A DNA stretch of 64,000 bases from Candidatus Nitrotoga sp. MKT (GCA_003402345.1 QFXH01000002.1:248001-312000); one strand, 5' to 3'. Positions 8,190 through 16,487 are shown, numbered from the stretch's first letter. Notes: a model not told the origin generated them from the letters alone. Program-made: numbers and translations.

Positions 8190-9407
8190 ATGGCAGCGGA
8201 AAATTTGAAAAAAAAAGAATTCCAATATCGATGGGAGGGTAAGGATAAATCCGGCAAACTGGTAAAAGGTGAGGTGCGGGCTGTCGGTGATGCTGTTGCT
8301 GCCAAACAACTGAGACGGCAGGGCATTAATGTTACCAGTATAAAAAAAACCCGCGGTGGCGGGGGTAAAAAAATTACCCAAAAAGATCTCACGCTGTTCA
8401 CACGCCAGCTTGCTGTCATGATGAAATCCGGCGTTCCGTTACTACAATCATTCGACATTGTCGGCAAGGGACACCATAACCCTTCCGTTTCCCGCCTACT
8501 AAACGACATTAAAACCGACGTAGAAACTGGTAGCAGTTTAGAACAGGCATTCCGGAAATTCCCACTGTATTTTGACGATCTGTTTTGTAATCTGATAGGG
8601 GCGGGCGAACACGCCGGTATTCTGGACAGCTTGCTGGACCGCTTGGCGACCTACCAGGAAAAAACGCTGGCCATTAAGAACAAGATCAAAGGGGCGTTAA
8701 TGTATCCCGTTTCAATTATTGCAATCGCCTTTATTATCACCGCAGTAATCATGATATTTGTAATCCCCGCGTTTAAACAGTTATTCTCCAGCTTTGGCGC
8801 AGACCTGCCCGCACCTACGCTAATTATGATGAGCATTTCCGATTTTTTCGTTGCTTATTGGTGGGCAATTTTCAGTATTTTAGGCGGCGGTCTTTACGCT
8901 TTCTTTTATTTTTGGAAACGCAGCAAAAAAATGCAGGACGCTATCGACAGAATCATGCTCAAACTACCAGTTTTCGGAAATGTAATCCGTAAGGCCTCCA
9001 TCGCACGATGGACACGTACACTGGCAACCATGTTTGCCGCCGGTGTCCCCCTAGTGGAGGCGCTTAACTCAGTAGCAGGCGCTTCTGGCAACGTGGTATA
9101 TTTTGATGCAACCAAAATAATCCAGCGGGAAGTCAGTCAAGGAGGCACCCTAACGGCAGCCATGCAAGACGTAGGCGTATTCCCCAGCATGGTATTGCAA
9201 ATGGTCGCAATTGGTGAAGAAGCAGGTTCACTGGATGGCATGTTAAACAAAGTAGCGGATTTTTTTGAGGCGGAAGTCGACGATGCAGTGGCAGCGCTGG
9301 CCAGCCTGATGGAGCCTATCATTATGGTGGTATTAGGCACACTAATCGGCGGTATGGTGGTCGCAATGTATCTGCCCATTTTCAAGATGGGGCAAGCTGT
9401 TGGTTAA
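8190..9407 (+). CDS. pilC: Type IV pilus inner-membrane platform protein PilC
   Basis: PilC (GspF family) is the polytopic inner-membrane platform on which the PilB and PilT motors act. The 405 residues are the usual length. The N-terminal 'FQYRWEGKDKSGKLVKGEV' region is typical, followed by two T2SF repeats. Repeat 1 contains 'LTLFTRQLAVMMKSGVPLLQ' and repeat 2 contains 'RWTRTLATMFAAGVPLVEAL'. Hydrophobic segments lie near residues 170-200, 220-245 and 375-400. It is followed 29 bp later by pilD. The usual upstream pilB is missing here, so the motor genes must be elsewhere. Confidence 0.95.
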   Translation: MAAENLKKKEFQYRWEGKDKSGKLVKGEVRAVGDAVAAKQLRRQGINVTSIKKTRGGGGKKITQKDLTLFTRQLAVMMKSGVPLLQSFDIVGKGHHNPSVSRLLNDIKTDVETGSSLEQAFRKFPLYFDDLFCNLIGAGEHAGILDSLLDRLATYQEKTLAIKNKIKGALMYPVSIIAIAFIITAVIMIFVIPAFKQLFSSFGADLPAPTLIMMSISDFFVAYWWAIFSILGGGLYAFFYFWKRSKKMQDAIDRIMLKLPVFGNVIRKASIARWTRTLATMFAAGVPLVEALNSVAGASGNVVYFDATKIIQREVSQGGTLTAAMQDVGVFPSMVLQMVAIGEEAGSLDGMLNKVADFFEAEVDDAVAALASLMEPIIMVVLGTLIGGMVVAMYLPIFKMGQAVG

Positions 9408-9436
9408 ATCACTTTAGGCAGGAAGCAGGTTCAACG

Positions 9437-10309
9437 ATGACAGCATTCATTGAGTTACTGCAAAGCCTCCCGGTTTTTTTCATTATTCTGTGCGGCATTA
9501 TCGGTCTGCTGGTGGGTAGTTTTCTAAATGTCGTCATTCATCGCCTACCCAAGATGATGGAGCGTGGGTGGCATGCCCAGTGCGCTGAACTCACTGGCAA
9601 TGAACCAGCAAATGTACCGCCTTACAACTTGTTCATGCCACATTCCGCCTGTCCGCACTGTGGCCACAAAATAAGCGCACTGGAAAACATCCCGGTCATC
9701 AGCTATTTGCTCTTACGCGGCAAATGCAAGGATTGCAATACACCTATCTCAGCACGGTATCCCATCGTGGAAACGGTATCTGGACTCCTGAGCGCCTATG
9801 TCGCATGGCATTTCGGCTTCGGTTTGGCTGCCGTGGCCGCGTTATTGTTAATCTGGATGCTGCTAGCACTAACCTGGATTGACGTTGATACTCAATTACT
9901 GCCCGATGACATCACATTGCCACTACTGTGGCTGGGTCTACTGTTTAATTTGTCGACCACATTTACTGACATTAATAGTGCCGTCATCGGCGCAATCACA
10001 GGATATCTAGCGCTATGGAGCATTTATTGGCTATTCAAGCTCGCCACCGGTAAAGAAGGCATGGGCTATGGTGATTTCAAGCTACTGGCAGCAATCGGCG
10101 CATGGCTGGGCTGGCAAATGCTGCCATTGGTTATTATGCTCTCTTCAATAGTAGGCGCAGTGGTCGGCGTTACATTGATTATCGCGGCACGCCTTGGCCG
10201 CAACGTCCCTATTCCATTCGGCCCGTATTTGGCGGGCGGCGGCGTGATTGCGTTATTCTGGGGACAATCCCTTACGCAGGGCTATCTGCAACTCTTCAGC
10301 ATTCAATGA
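9437..10309 (+). CDS. pilD: Prepilin peptidase / N-methyltransferase PilD
   Basis: PilD cleaves the leader of type IV prepilins and pseudopilins at the inner membrane and N-methylates the new N-terminus. The 290-residue sequence has the N-terminal 'GSFLNVVIHRLP' motif. Two zinc-binding CxxC pairs follow (CPHCGHK and CKDCNT). Both catalytic aspartates of the A24 family are present: the one in 'WIDVDTQLLPDD' and the one in the GxGD motif 'GMGYGDFKLLAAIGAW'. Several hydrophobic helices follow. The stop codon overlaps the coaE start by 4 bp (ATGA), so the two are translationally coupled. Confidence 0.95.
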   Translation: MTAFIELLQSLPVFFIILCGIIGLLVGSFLNVVIHRLPKMMERGWHAQCAELTGNEPANVPPYNLFMPHSACPHCGHKISALENIPVISYLLLRGKCKDCNTPISARYPIVETVSGLLSAYVAWHFGFGLAAVAALLLIWMLLALTWIDVDTQLLPDDITLPLLWLGLLFNLSTTFTDINSAVIGAITGYLALWSIYWLFKLATGKEGMGYGDFKLLAAIGAWLGWQMLPLVIMLSSIVGAVVGVTLIIAARLGRNVPIPFGPYLAGGGVIALFWGQSLTQGYLQLFSIQ

Positions 10310-10923
10310 TATATCGCGTCGGACTAACTGGGGGTATTGGCAGCGGCAAGAGTACTGTCGCTTCACTATTCAAAGAATACGGTACATTAGTCATCGATAG
10401 CGATGTCATTTCACATCAGGTGACCCAATCCGGTGGCATAGCCATCGCTGCGATCCGCACGGCATTCGGAGATAACTATATCGATGCCAGTGGCGCATTG
10501 GACAGGGCGTCCATGCGTCAATTGATATTCTCTAATCATGCCGCCAAGCTGAAACTGGAGGCTATTCTGCACCCATTAATCCGCGCGCAAATTCTAGTGC
10601 AGATCGACACTGCCAATATTCACAGCCCCCCTGCATCTCCCTATTTGCTGCTGGTCATTCCACTACTTTTTGAAACGCTCAACTACCACCAACTGGTGCA
10701 GCGCACATTAGTGGTGGATTGCGCGGAAACCACCCAAATTACACGCACCATGCAGCGTAGTGGGCTGGATGAACAAACAGTGCGTACCATCATGGCATCT
10801 CAAATCACGCGTACCGAAAGGCTACGGTTTGCCGATGACATTATTCAAAATGATGGCAACTTGGATAGTTTGCGTCAGCGGGTTGCCAAGCTACACCAGT
10901 ACTATCAAGCCATTTCCTCATAA
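10306..10923 (+). CDS. coaE: Dephospho-CoA kinase
   Basis: CoaE phosphorylates the 3'-hydroxyl of dephospho-CoA in the last step of coenzyme A synthesis. The start at 10306 gives MIYRVGLTGGIGSGKSTV, where 'GGIGSGKST' is the P-loop. 'VIDSDVISHQV' is the substrate-binding DxD region and 'IPLLFE' is the conserved segment before the lid. The 205 residues match the family. A longer open frame back to 10102 only overlaps pilD in another frame. The 4-bp overlap with pilD is a conserved pilD-coaE arrangement in beta- and gammaproteobacteria. Confidence 0.94.
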   Translation: MIYRVGLTGGIGSGKSTVASLFKEYGTLVIDSDVISHQVTQSGGIAIAAIRTAFGDNYIDASGALDRASMRQLIFSNHAAKLKLEAILHPLIRAQILVQIDTANIHSPPASPYLLLVIPLLFETLNYHQLVQRTLVVDCAETTQITRTMQRSGLDEQTVRTIMASQITRTERLRFADDIIQNDGNLDSLRQRVAKLHQYYQAISS

Positions 10924-10935
10924 ATTGATTGACGG

Positions 10936-10943
10936 TATATAAT
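10936..10943 (+). promoter_or_regulatory. Possible -10 element for zapD
   Basis: TATATAAT lies in the 77-bp gap between coaE and zapD and matches the sigma-70 -10 consensus. No good -35 hexamer is seen 17 bp upstream, so this is only a candidate internal promoter. Confidence 0.3.
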
Positions 10944-11000
10944 GGCCGGAATATATTGGTCATTTTTGTAACCCACACTCGCCCCCACTCTACTTGCACT

Positions 11001-11756
11001 GTGATTAGCTATGACTTCCCTCTCAATGAACGCATGCGCACTTTACTGCGCCTAGAGGATCTTTATGCCAAGTTACTCTGTTTGATAGAACGATCTAGCG
11101 CCATTGACCATCACGCCGCTTTAGGCGTGTTATTTGAAATCCTCGAAGTCGCCAGCCGTTCCGACCTGAAATCTGAGCTGCTGCAAGAATTAGAACGCCA
11201 AAAACGGCAGCTTTCCGCTTTACACAACAACCCAGAAATTTCAGAGTCAGCACTAGATGCAATACTCGATGAAATTGAGTGCGCCAGCAGCGGGATGTTA
11301 AACATGAATGGCAAGATCGGCCAGTACTTGCGGGAAAACGAATGGTTAATGGGCATCAAGCAGCGTGCCTGTATTCCCGGCGGAACCTGTGAATTTGATT
11401 TGCCATCCTACCATCACTGGCTACATCAAGATGCCACGCTGCGGCGCGATTACCTAATCAATTGCCTCACGCCCATGCTCCCCATACGCAATGGCCTGGC
11501 AATCATCCTCAAGCTATTACGCGAAAGTGGGAAAACCTACCATTTCACTGCCCACCAAGGCAGCTTTCAGCAAATGCAATATGGCCGCGTGGCGCAAATG
11601 CTGCGTGTTAGTTTGGATAAGGCGCTACCGTGCGTTCCAGAAATCAGCGCCAACAAATACATGCTCAATATTCGCTTCATTGCCGCCGACTATGTGGCCA
11701 AAAGCGCCTTGTACGATCAAGATGTGGCATTCAACCTTACTTTCTGCTCTTTTTAA
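11001..11756 (+). CDS. zapD: Cell division protein ZapD
   Basis: ZapD binds the C-terminal tail of FtsZ and cross-links protofilaments in the Z-ring. The GTG at 11001 gives a protein starting MISYDFPLNERMRTLLRLED, which is the family's standard N-terminus. The longer open frame to 10929 adds residues unlike it. The 251 residues are typical. 'CEFDLPSYHHWLH' and 'NGLAIILKLLRESG' are conserved family blocks. The gene lies between coaE and yacG, as in many proteobacteria. Confidence 0.92.
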   Translation: MISYDFPLNERMRTLLRLEDLYAKLLCLIERSSAIDHHAALGVLFEILEVASRSDLKSELLQELERQKRQLSALHNNPEISESALDAILDEIECASSGMLNMNGKIGQYLRENEWLMGIKQRACIPGGTCEFDLPSYHHWLHQDATLRRDYLINCLTPMLPIRNGLAIILKLLRESGKTYHFTAHQGSFQQMQYGRVAQMLRVSLDKALPCVPEISANKYMLNIRFIAADYVAKSALYDQDVAFNLTFCSF

Positions 11757-11828
11757 CGACACTTCAGTAGGCAAGGCGTTAGCGATAAAATCATGTTTTA
11801 TCCGTTTAGTTGAAAACAGGAATACATC

Positions 11829-12020
11829 ATGTTGAAGAAAACAACTATCGTCAGTTGTCCGCAATGTAAAAAAGAAGTGCCCTGGAATAAGGACAGCGTC
11901 TATCGTCCTTTTTGCAGCGAACGCTGCAAATTAATTGATTTGGGGCAATGGGCCACCGAAAGTTATCGCATCCCGCAATCGGATAGCAACCCAGACGAAG
12001 AATCTACTTACCAAGCCTGA
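11829..12020 (+). CDS. yacG: DNA gyrase inhibitor YacG (zinc finger)
   Basis: This 63-residue protein has the family's four zinc ligands in 'CPQCKK' and '[14 protein letters not shown]'. YacG binds GyrB and blocks DNA binding by gyrase. The C-terminal tail is acidic and flexible, as is usual. It follows zapD by 72 bp. Its last 13 bp overlap the convergent Nudix/ThiE-like gene. Confidence 0.93.
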   Translation: MLKKTTIVSCPQCKKEVPWNKDSVYRPFCSERCKLIDLGQWATESYRIPQSDSNPDEESTYQA

Positions 12021-12997
12021 CGCAACAGCGCAATACCATGTGCACCATGTTGCCAAGCCATTTCCATATCGTCACAACATAATCCACCCAGCGCATACAC
12101 CGGAATGGCCGAGTTTTCTGCCATCTTCGCAAATGCCTGCCAGCCTAAATGTGCGGCACCAGGATGACTGCGGGTGGGTAGTACAGGGCTCAGCACCACA
12201 AAATCAAAACCCAGACTATTGGCCCGTTGTACTTCCTCGGCGTTGTGGCAAGATGCCGCACACCAAGTCAAGCTGGGACGTAACTTACACGCGGCAAGCT
12301 GGGTACTATTCAAATGCACGCCATCTGCGCCAACTTCACTGGCCAGCTCAACATCACTGTTAATTAATACTTGTGCGCCGTATGTATGTGCCAATTTCAC
12401 CACACGTAAAGACAATTCACGCATCGCTTCACGCGACAAACCCGGCTCGCGCACCTGCACCAACCTCAAGCCATTTTCCAACGCAACCTGTAAACGCACC
12501 ATAAATTTTTCATTACCCAACTCGGCAACGTTACTAATGGCATACACAGGCGGCAACTGTAACGCGCGCAGGACAAATGTATTGGCTGGCAGCATCGGGG
12601 ATACTGTCAAATTGGCAGGCGTTTGCCAGCTCAGCTGTTGATTTTCTTTGCCATGAAGCTCGCCCTGCCATGCAGTGATACGAAAAAAATTCAGCCTTAC
12701 TGTAGCGTGTGTATAAACGTGCACACATGTTAACCAAGGATAGGCGGTGGCAATTTTAATGCCTAACTCTTCGTGCAACTCCCGTTCCAACGCATGCAGC
12801 AGTGTTTCGCTCCCTTCAACTTTGCCGCCCGGAAACTCCCAGAAACCTGCGTAAGATTTACCTTCTGGCCTTTGCGCCAACAAGAAACTGCCATAGGTAT
12901 ACCGCCCCAAGGCAGAATTGCTGGCGAACGCATCGGCTTCGCCAGCAACCTCGCGCAACAATACGCCAACGGTAACTTCAAGCACGCAAGCATTCAT
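12008..12997 (-). CDS. Nudix hydrolase fused to ThiE-like domain (MutT family)
   Basis: Residues 1-140 form a Nudix domain with a complete Nudix box (GKVEGSE, then RELHEELGI). This points to 8-oxo-dGTP-type sanitising activity as in MutT. Residues 150-329 form a TIM-barrel domain like thiamine-phosphate synthase. It looks non-canonical: 'QVREPG' replaces the QLR-x-K motif and 'VHLNSTQL' replaces VHLGQ-D, so residues that hold the pyrophosphate and magnesium are missing. The ATG at 12997 was chosen over a TTG at 13009. The fusion is common in betaproteobacteria next to yacG. Nudix activity is likely; true ThiE activity is doubtful. Confidence 0.85.
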   Translation of the reverse strand: MNACVLEVTVGVLLREVAGEADAFASNSALGRYTYGSFLLAQRPEGKSYAGFWEFPGGKVEGSETLLHALERELHEELGIKIATAYPWLTCVHVYTHATVRLNFFRITAWQGELHGKENQQLSWQTPANLTVSPMLPANTFVLRALQLPPVYAISNVAELGNEKFMVRLQVALENGLRLVQVREPGLSREAMRELSLRVVKLAHTYGAQVLINSDVELASEVGADGVHLNSTQLAACKLRPSLTWCAASCHNAEEVQRANSLGFDFVVLSPVLPTRSHPGAAHLGWQAFAKMAENSAIPVYALGGLCCDDMEMAWQHGAHGIALLRQAW

Positions 12998-13061
12998 ATG
13001 GGCATCCAATTATTAAGCAATAATTTCCCTGCCCGCGCGAAAAAGAAAATTTGTTGCCGCA

Positions 13062-13391
13062 CTAACGGGCAGCCTGAATAAATTTCCTGGTTCCAGCCGC
13101 TCCAGGCTCTTCAGGCATTCCATCCACCTCACTTCTAATCACCTCACCCTCGATCACCTCTCCTTCAACCACAACATCATCGCGTGGGCGATACTGGCGC
13201 ATTTGTTTTCTCAGGTCACGGGTTCTCCACCACACATAGCCCCATGCCAGTGCACCGACAATCAAGACGGCCAAAAATAACAACGCAGAAAACATCAAGG
13301 CCAAACCAATCAAAACGACGGTTACGGCGATCTTGGCAACCTTGCCCAACAAGCTGGGGGGTTTTGTAGTGAGATATATTGGATTTTCCAT
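13062..13391 (-). CDS. Hypothetical small membrane protein
   Basis: The protein has 109 residues. One long or two short hydrophobic segments span about residues 17-50, followed by 'WWRTRDLRKQMRQYRPRDD' and an acidic, valine-rich tail (VVVEGEVIEGEVI). The basic stretch after the membrane segment suggests a cytoplasmic C-terminus. I do not recognise the family. It lies between the Nudix gene and a membrane cytochrome on the same strand, with 80 bp on the latter side. Confidence 0.6.
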   Translation of the reverse strand: MENPIYLTTKPPSLLGKVAKIAVTVVLIGLALMFSALLFLAVLIVGALAWGYVWWRTRDLRKQMRQYRPRDDVVVEGEVIEGEVIRSEVDGMPEEPGAAGTRKFIQAAR

Positions 13392-13471
13392 CTGTTTTTT
13401 CGTGAATGTCCGTGACAGTTATTTGCGGCGTGAATAATAACAAGAGTACCCGCCCTTGTAGAGGGCTTCCA

Positions 13472-14245
13472 TTATTTCAAATCCGCTTCCCAAGCATTGC
13501 CATAGATTTTTCCATTGCGTGACAAGACCCACATTTGGTACATACTCATAAACCACATGATTGTTGCCGCAACGCTGTAACCAAAACCTCCAATAAGCGT
13601 AAGCCATGCAAAACTGGGGTTCCATCTCGTAAGCCACCACGAAAAAACATCTACGATCAAAAATGCAAAGGGAATCGCAATGGCTGAAATCTTCAACCAT
13701 TTCGGTACGCCTACCGCAAAGCTAAAAATAAACCCCACAAAAAAGAAAATGAAACTGATTCCAAATAAATGGATGTGCGACGATCTGATCAAGGCTTGAA
13801 TACTTGCGCCTTCATCAATTTTGGCGACCTTTTTAACCTCCTCATACTGGCTAAAATCAGCAACACCAGAACCAGGCCCATGGCACTGCACACAATATTG
13901 GTTAAAAATGCCCTTAAATTGGGGCTCCCATTCCGTCTCGGGCGCGCCGTTGCGTACCCATTTAATGATGCTAAGACGCACTTCTGGCGTACTCATCCCT
14001 TTCATGGACCCATTCAGCTTATTTTCCAGCTTGCTCCCGCTACGGTTTCCGTAATAGCTGTACACGATGTCATCCAAGGAAAGCCCCGGCTTGCCATCTG
14101 CCATACCGTGTGTCTCCATGATCTGAAGGCCAGCCATACATAAACCCAGCCCAATTGCGAGCAAGTAGCCGGAAAAAAGCACTTTGACGGGTATCGGCAG
14201 ATTAGGTAAATTAAACCAAGCAAAATTTTGGGGTGTCGATTCCAT
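13472..14245 (-). CDS. Membrane-anchored c-type cytochrome, function unknown
   Basis: The protein has 257 residues. A hydrophobic helix at about residues 17-40 is followed by a soluble part of about 100 residues with one CxxCH haem c motif (CVQCHGPG). Three more hydrophobic helices lie at about 158-180, 187-207 and 213-237. 'GAPETEWEP' and 'FNQYCVQCH' resemble the start of a monohaem cytochrome c domain that would face the periplasm. The start is supported by 'gaggt' 7 bp before the ATG. I do not recognise a named family. A role in quinol or periplasmic electron transfer is inference. It is divergent from the HupE-like gene. Confidence 0.65.
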   Translation of the reverse strand: MESTPQNFAWFNLPNLPIPVKVLFSGYLLAIGLGLCMAGLQIMETHGMADGKPGLSLDDIVYSYYGNRSGSKLENKLNGSMKGMSTPEVRLSIIKWVRNGAPETEWEPQFKGIFNQYCVQCHGPGSGVADFSQYEEVKKVAKIDEGASIQALIRSSHIHLFGISFIFFFVGFIFSFAVGVPKWLKISAIAIPFAFLIVDVFSWWLTRWNPSFAWLTLIGGFGYSVAATIMWFMSMYQMWVLSRNGKIYGNAWEADLK

Positions 14246-14460
14246 TTCACGACCTCTTTTCTTTGGTAAAGCGAAAAGTAAAAATATATACCTAATTCCT
14301 ATCGATTATTATGCTCTTAATCGCAATCCTTGGGCTTTGTGTTATCCGTTAAAACGCAGGCAAACCTGATATGAAGGCAGCATTAAACTTCATCCATCTG
14401 GATAAGATATCAAAACATAAAATGAAGTATTGTTGCCATTAACACTCAAATCTGCAAGAA

Positions 14461-15054
14461 ATGAGAATCGAGATGAAAAAACCGGCCGCACAGTTTCTGA
14501 TTTCATTCATTCTACTTGGCATTAGTAGTGCTGCCTTCGCCCATCCCGGCCATGATGTTTCCGGATTGAGCGCTGGCCTGATGCATCCGTTCAGAGGGTT
14601 GGATCATCTGCTCGCCATGGTTGCCGTGGGCTTGTGGGCAGCACAAAATGGCGGCAAGAAAATAGGGCTGTTGCCCACCGCTTTCATGTTGATGATGGCA
14701 GTCGGCGCAAAGTGTGCGCTAATGTATCCGTATCTACCACTGATTGAATCAGGCATCGCTGCTTCGGTGTTGGTGCTAGGAGTTATCACCGCACTCTCGC
14801 TGAATTTTTCTGCACGGCTCGGCGTTGCGATCACTGCCTTATTCGGTTTTTTTCATGGTTACGCCCATGGATTGGAAATGTCCGGCGCTTTCGAAGCGGA
14901 AGCCTACGCACTGGGTTTTCTTGCTACAACTGTCGCTCTCCATCTCGCAGGTATCGTGGTCGGCATCGCCACTCGTGCCCATTTTGTGCGTCTGCCGCAA
15001 ATGCTGGGCGCCATCATTGCCGCTAGTGGTTTATGGCTGCTATCAACTACATAA
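14461..15054 (+). CDS. HupE/UreJ family metal transporter
   Basis: The 197-residue protein starts with a signal peptide (ending near 'SAAFAHPGHD'). The HupE signature follows: 'HPGHDVSGLSAGLMHPFRGL' then 'DHLLAMVAVGLWA'. 'FFHGYAHGLE' is the second conserved histidine-rich segment. About six hydrophobic helices are present. HupE/UreJ proteins are nickel (or cobalt) permeases linked to hydrogenase or urease, but no such enzyme is in this window. A second ATG at 14473 is an equally possible start. It is 30 bp upstream of the DUF6884-like gene, but that unit looks inserted, so a functional link is not implied. Confidence 0.85.
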   Translation: MRIEMKKPAAQFLISFILLGISSAAFAHPGHDVSGLSAGLMHPFRGLDHLLAMVAVGLWAAQNGGKKIGLLPTAFMLMMAVGAKCALMYPYLPLIESGIAASVLVLGVITALSLNFSARLGVAITALFGFFHGYAHGLEMSGAFEAEAYALGFLATTVALHLAGIVVGIATRAHFVRLPQMLGAIIAASGLWLLSTT

Positions 15055-15084
15055 TTTAATTTATATATCAATGGAAGAGAAACC

Positions 15085-15501
15085 ATGAAAAAGCGGATAG
15101 TTCTTATTTCATGCGTAAGCCAAAAGCTATCGCATCGTGCGAAGGCAAAGGACTTGTACATAAGTACGCTTTTCAAGCTCAACCTTAAATATGCCAATAG
15201 TTTGGAACCTGACGGTATCTATATTCTTTCGGCAAAGCACGATCTGTTAAGCTTGGAACAAGAAATTGAGCCATATGAGCAAACGCTCAATGATATGCGA
15301 GCATATGAAATCAAAGAGTGGGCAAGTCGAGTTCTACGGCAACTAAGTGAAATTGCCTCTTTAGACGAAACCGAAATTTTATTTCTTGCCGGTGATAAAT
15401 ATAGAAAACACCTACTGCCCCATTTCAGGTTCGTGCAAATCCCTCTTGAGGGGTTACGCATCGGTGAGCAGCTTCAGAGGCTTAAGGAGCTGACTGGATG
15501 A
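15085..15501 (+). CDS. DUF6884-like protein (first gene of integron cassette)
   Basis: The 138-residue protein has the pattern I associate with DUF6884: an N-terminal 'VLISCVSQKL' with 'AKDLYISTLF', then 'IYILSAKHDLLSLEQEIEPY', and a C-terminal 'PLEGLRIGEQLQRLKEL'. Its biochemical function is not known to me. It may use the conserved Cys and Lys near the N-terminus as in related nucleotide-binding folds, but that is inference. 'ggaagaga' lies a few bases before the ATG. The stop codon overlaps the next gene's start by 4 bp (ATGA), so the two products are probably made together. The region is richer in A+T than its neighbours. Confidence 0.7.
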   Translation: MKKRIVLISCVSQKLSHRAKAKDLYISTLFKLNLKYANSLEPDGIYILSAKHDLLSLEQEIEPYEQTLNDMRAYEIKEWASRVLRQLSEIASLDETEILFLAGDKYRKHLLPHFRFVQIPLEGLRIGEQLQRLKELTG

Positions 15502-16133
15502 ACAATGAATGCGAAGCTGTCCATAATTTAGCCCGTAGCCTTGAAAGGCAATGTTTTCCATTTGACGAATCAAATATCCCATCTAATGGAATTTACATCT
15601 TATTTGAAAAGGGAGAGGAAGGACATGTAGGAGAGAGAATTGTAAGGGTTGGCACGCATACAGGGGCGAATCAGCTCTGTTCAAGATTGAAACAGCACTT
15701 CATCAATAATAACAAAGACCGAAGTATCTTTCGAAAGAATATCGGACGTGCTTTGTTAAATCAAAATGGCGATCCATTTCTTAAGTTCTGGGAGCTTGAT
15801 CTTACAACCAGAAAAGCCCGAAAAAATTATTCATCATTAATTGACTTTGGGTATCAGAAGTCAATTGAGGAACAAGTCAGCCAGTATATTCAATGCAATT
15901 TTACATTCTGCGTCTTTGAAGTAAACAGTAAGGATGAAAGACTGGAAATTGAATCAAAGATTATTTCTACTGTTTCTATGTGTGTGGGTTGTAACCCTTC
16001 GAAAACATGGCTTGGGAACTTTTCGCCAAAGCACAAAATTATTGAAAGTGGCTTGTGGCTGGTAAATGAACTATACAAAACACCGCTTGATACTTTTGGC
16101 ATTGAACATCTATCAAGGTTGGTCAAAGGCTAA
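15498..16133 (+). CDS. GIY-YIG-like nuclease (second gene of integron cassette)
   Basis: The 211-residue protein has a GIY-YIG-like N-terminus: 'NGIYILFEKG' is the GIY motif, 'RIVRVGTHTG' stands where YIG is expected, and 'LCSRLKQHF' supplies the conserved arginine. 'ERLEIESKII' offers the catalytic glutamate. 'WLGNFSP' and 'IIESGLWLVNELY' are C-terminal features seen in some restriction-type GIY-YIG proteins. The central Y-I-G is changed to R-V-G, so activity needs testing. Its TAA stop codon is inside the R'' box of the attC site, which is the normal arrangement at the end of an integron gene cassette. Confidence 0.68.
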   Translation: MNNECEAVHNLARSLERQCFPFDESNIPSNGIYILFEKGEEGHVGERIVRVGTHTGANQLCSRLKQHFINNNKDRSIFRKNIGRALLNQNGDPFLKFWELDLTTRKARKNYSSLIDFGYQKSIEEQVSQYIQCNFTFCVFEVNSKDERLEIESKIISTVSMCVGCNPSKTWLGNFSPKHKIIESGLWLVNELYKTPLDTFGIEHLSRLVKG

Positions 16134-16211
16134 CAATCTCATACACGCGGACAGCAAAAGCGTGCTCGTTCCTCGCTCTGCTTTTCGCTGCCGGCGATGC
16201 ATGTCGTTAGC
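16130..16211 (+). other. attC: Integron attC recombination site
   Basis: The 82-bp imperfect palindrome starts GCTAACAA and ends GTTAGC. The outer 6 bp are exactly complementary (R'' and R'). The inner boxes CGCGGACAGC and GCTGCCGGCG pair with extra unpaired bases, as in the L''/L' boxes with extrahelical bases. AAAAGC and GCTTTT pair further in, around a variable tip. The stop codon of the preceding gene lies in the R'' box. All of this is typical of an attC site. No intI gene and no second attC are visible in the window, so this looks like an isolated cassette rather than an active array. Confidence 0.75.
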
Positions 16212-16263
16212 AGCCATGCGACTGATCATCCTTCAATCCGTATTTCTTCTATCGCTTCCTGAG

Positions 16264-16386
16264 GGACAGCGGGGTCTTGCAATACAGCAAAAGAAGAAAG
16301 CATATGAGACCGGTAATTATACGATGCAGCAGATTGCCGATGCTTTTGGGGTGCATTATTCCACTGTCAGCAGAGCTGCTCCATAA
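16264..16386 (+). pseudogene. Remnant of REP-associated (RAYT/IS200-like) transposase C-terminus
   Basis: About 40 codons in one frame read 'KKAYETGNYTMQQIADAFGV' and then 'HYSTVSRAA' before a stop. This matches the C-terminal helix-turn-helix tail of REP-associated tyrosine transposases (pattern: AY-xG-YT-x2-IG-x2-F-G-V-HY-TVSR). The catalytic HUH part is absent, so it is only a fragment. It lies between the attC site and the end of rng. Confidence 0.5.
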
Positions 16387-16487
16387 ACTTCGCTCAAAAA
16401 TGCATACTTGCAAGACTTGTATAAATTGAATAACCCGGCATCACCGCAGCATCACAATAAAGGGCATCTTTAAATATTAGAGCAAAA

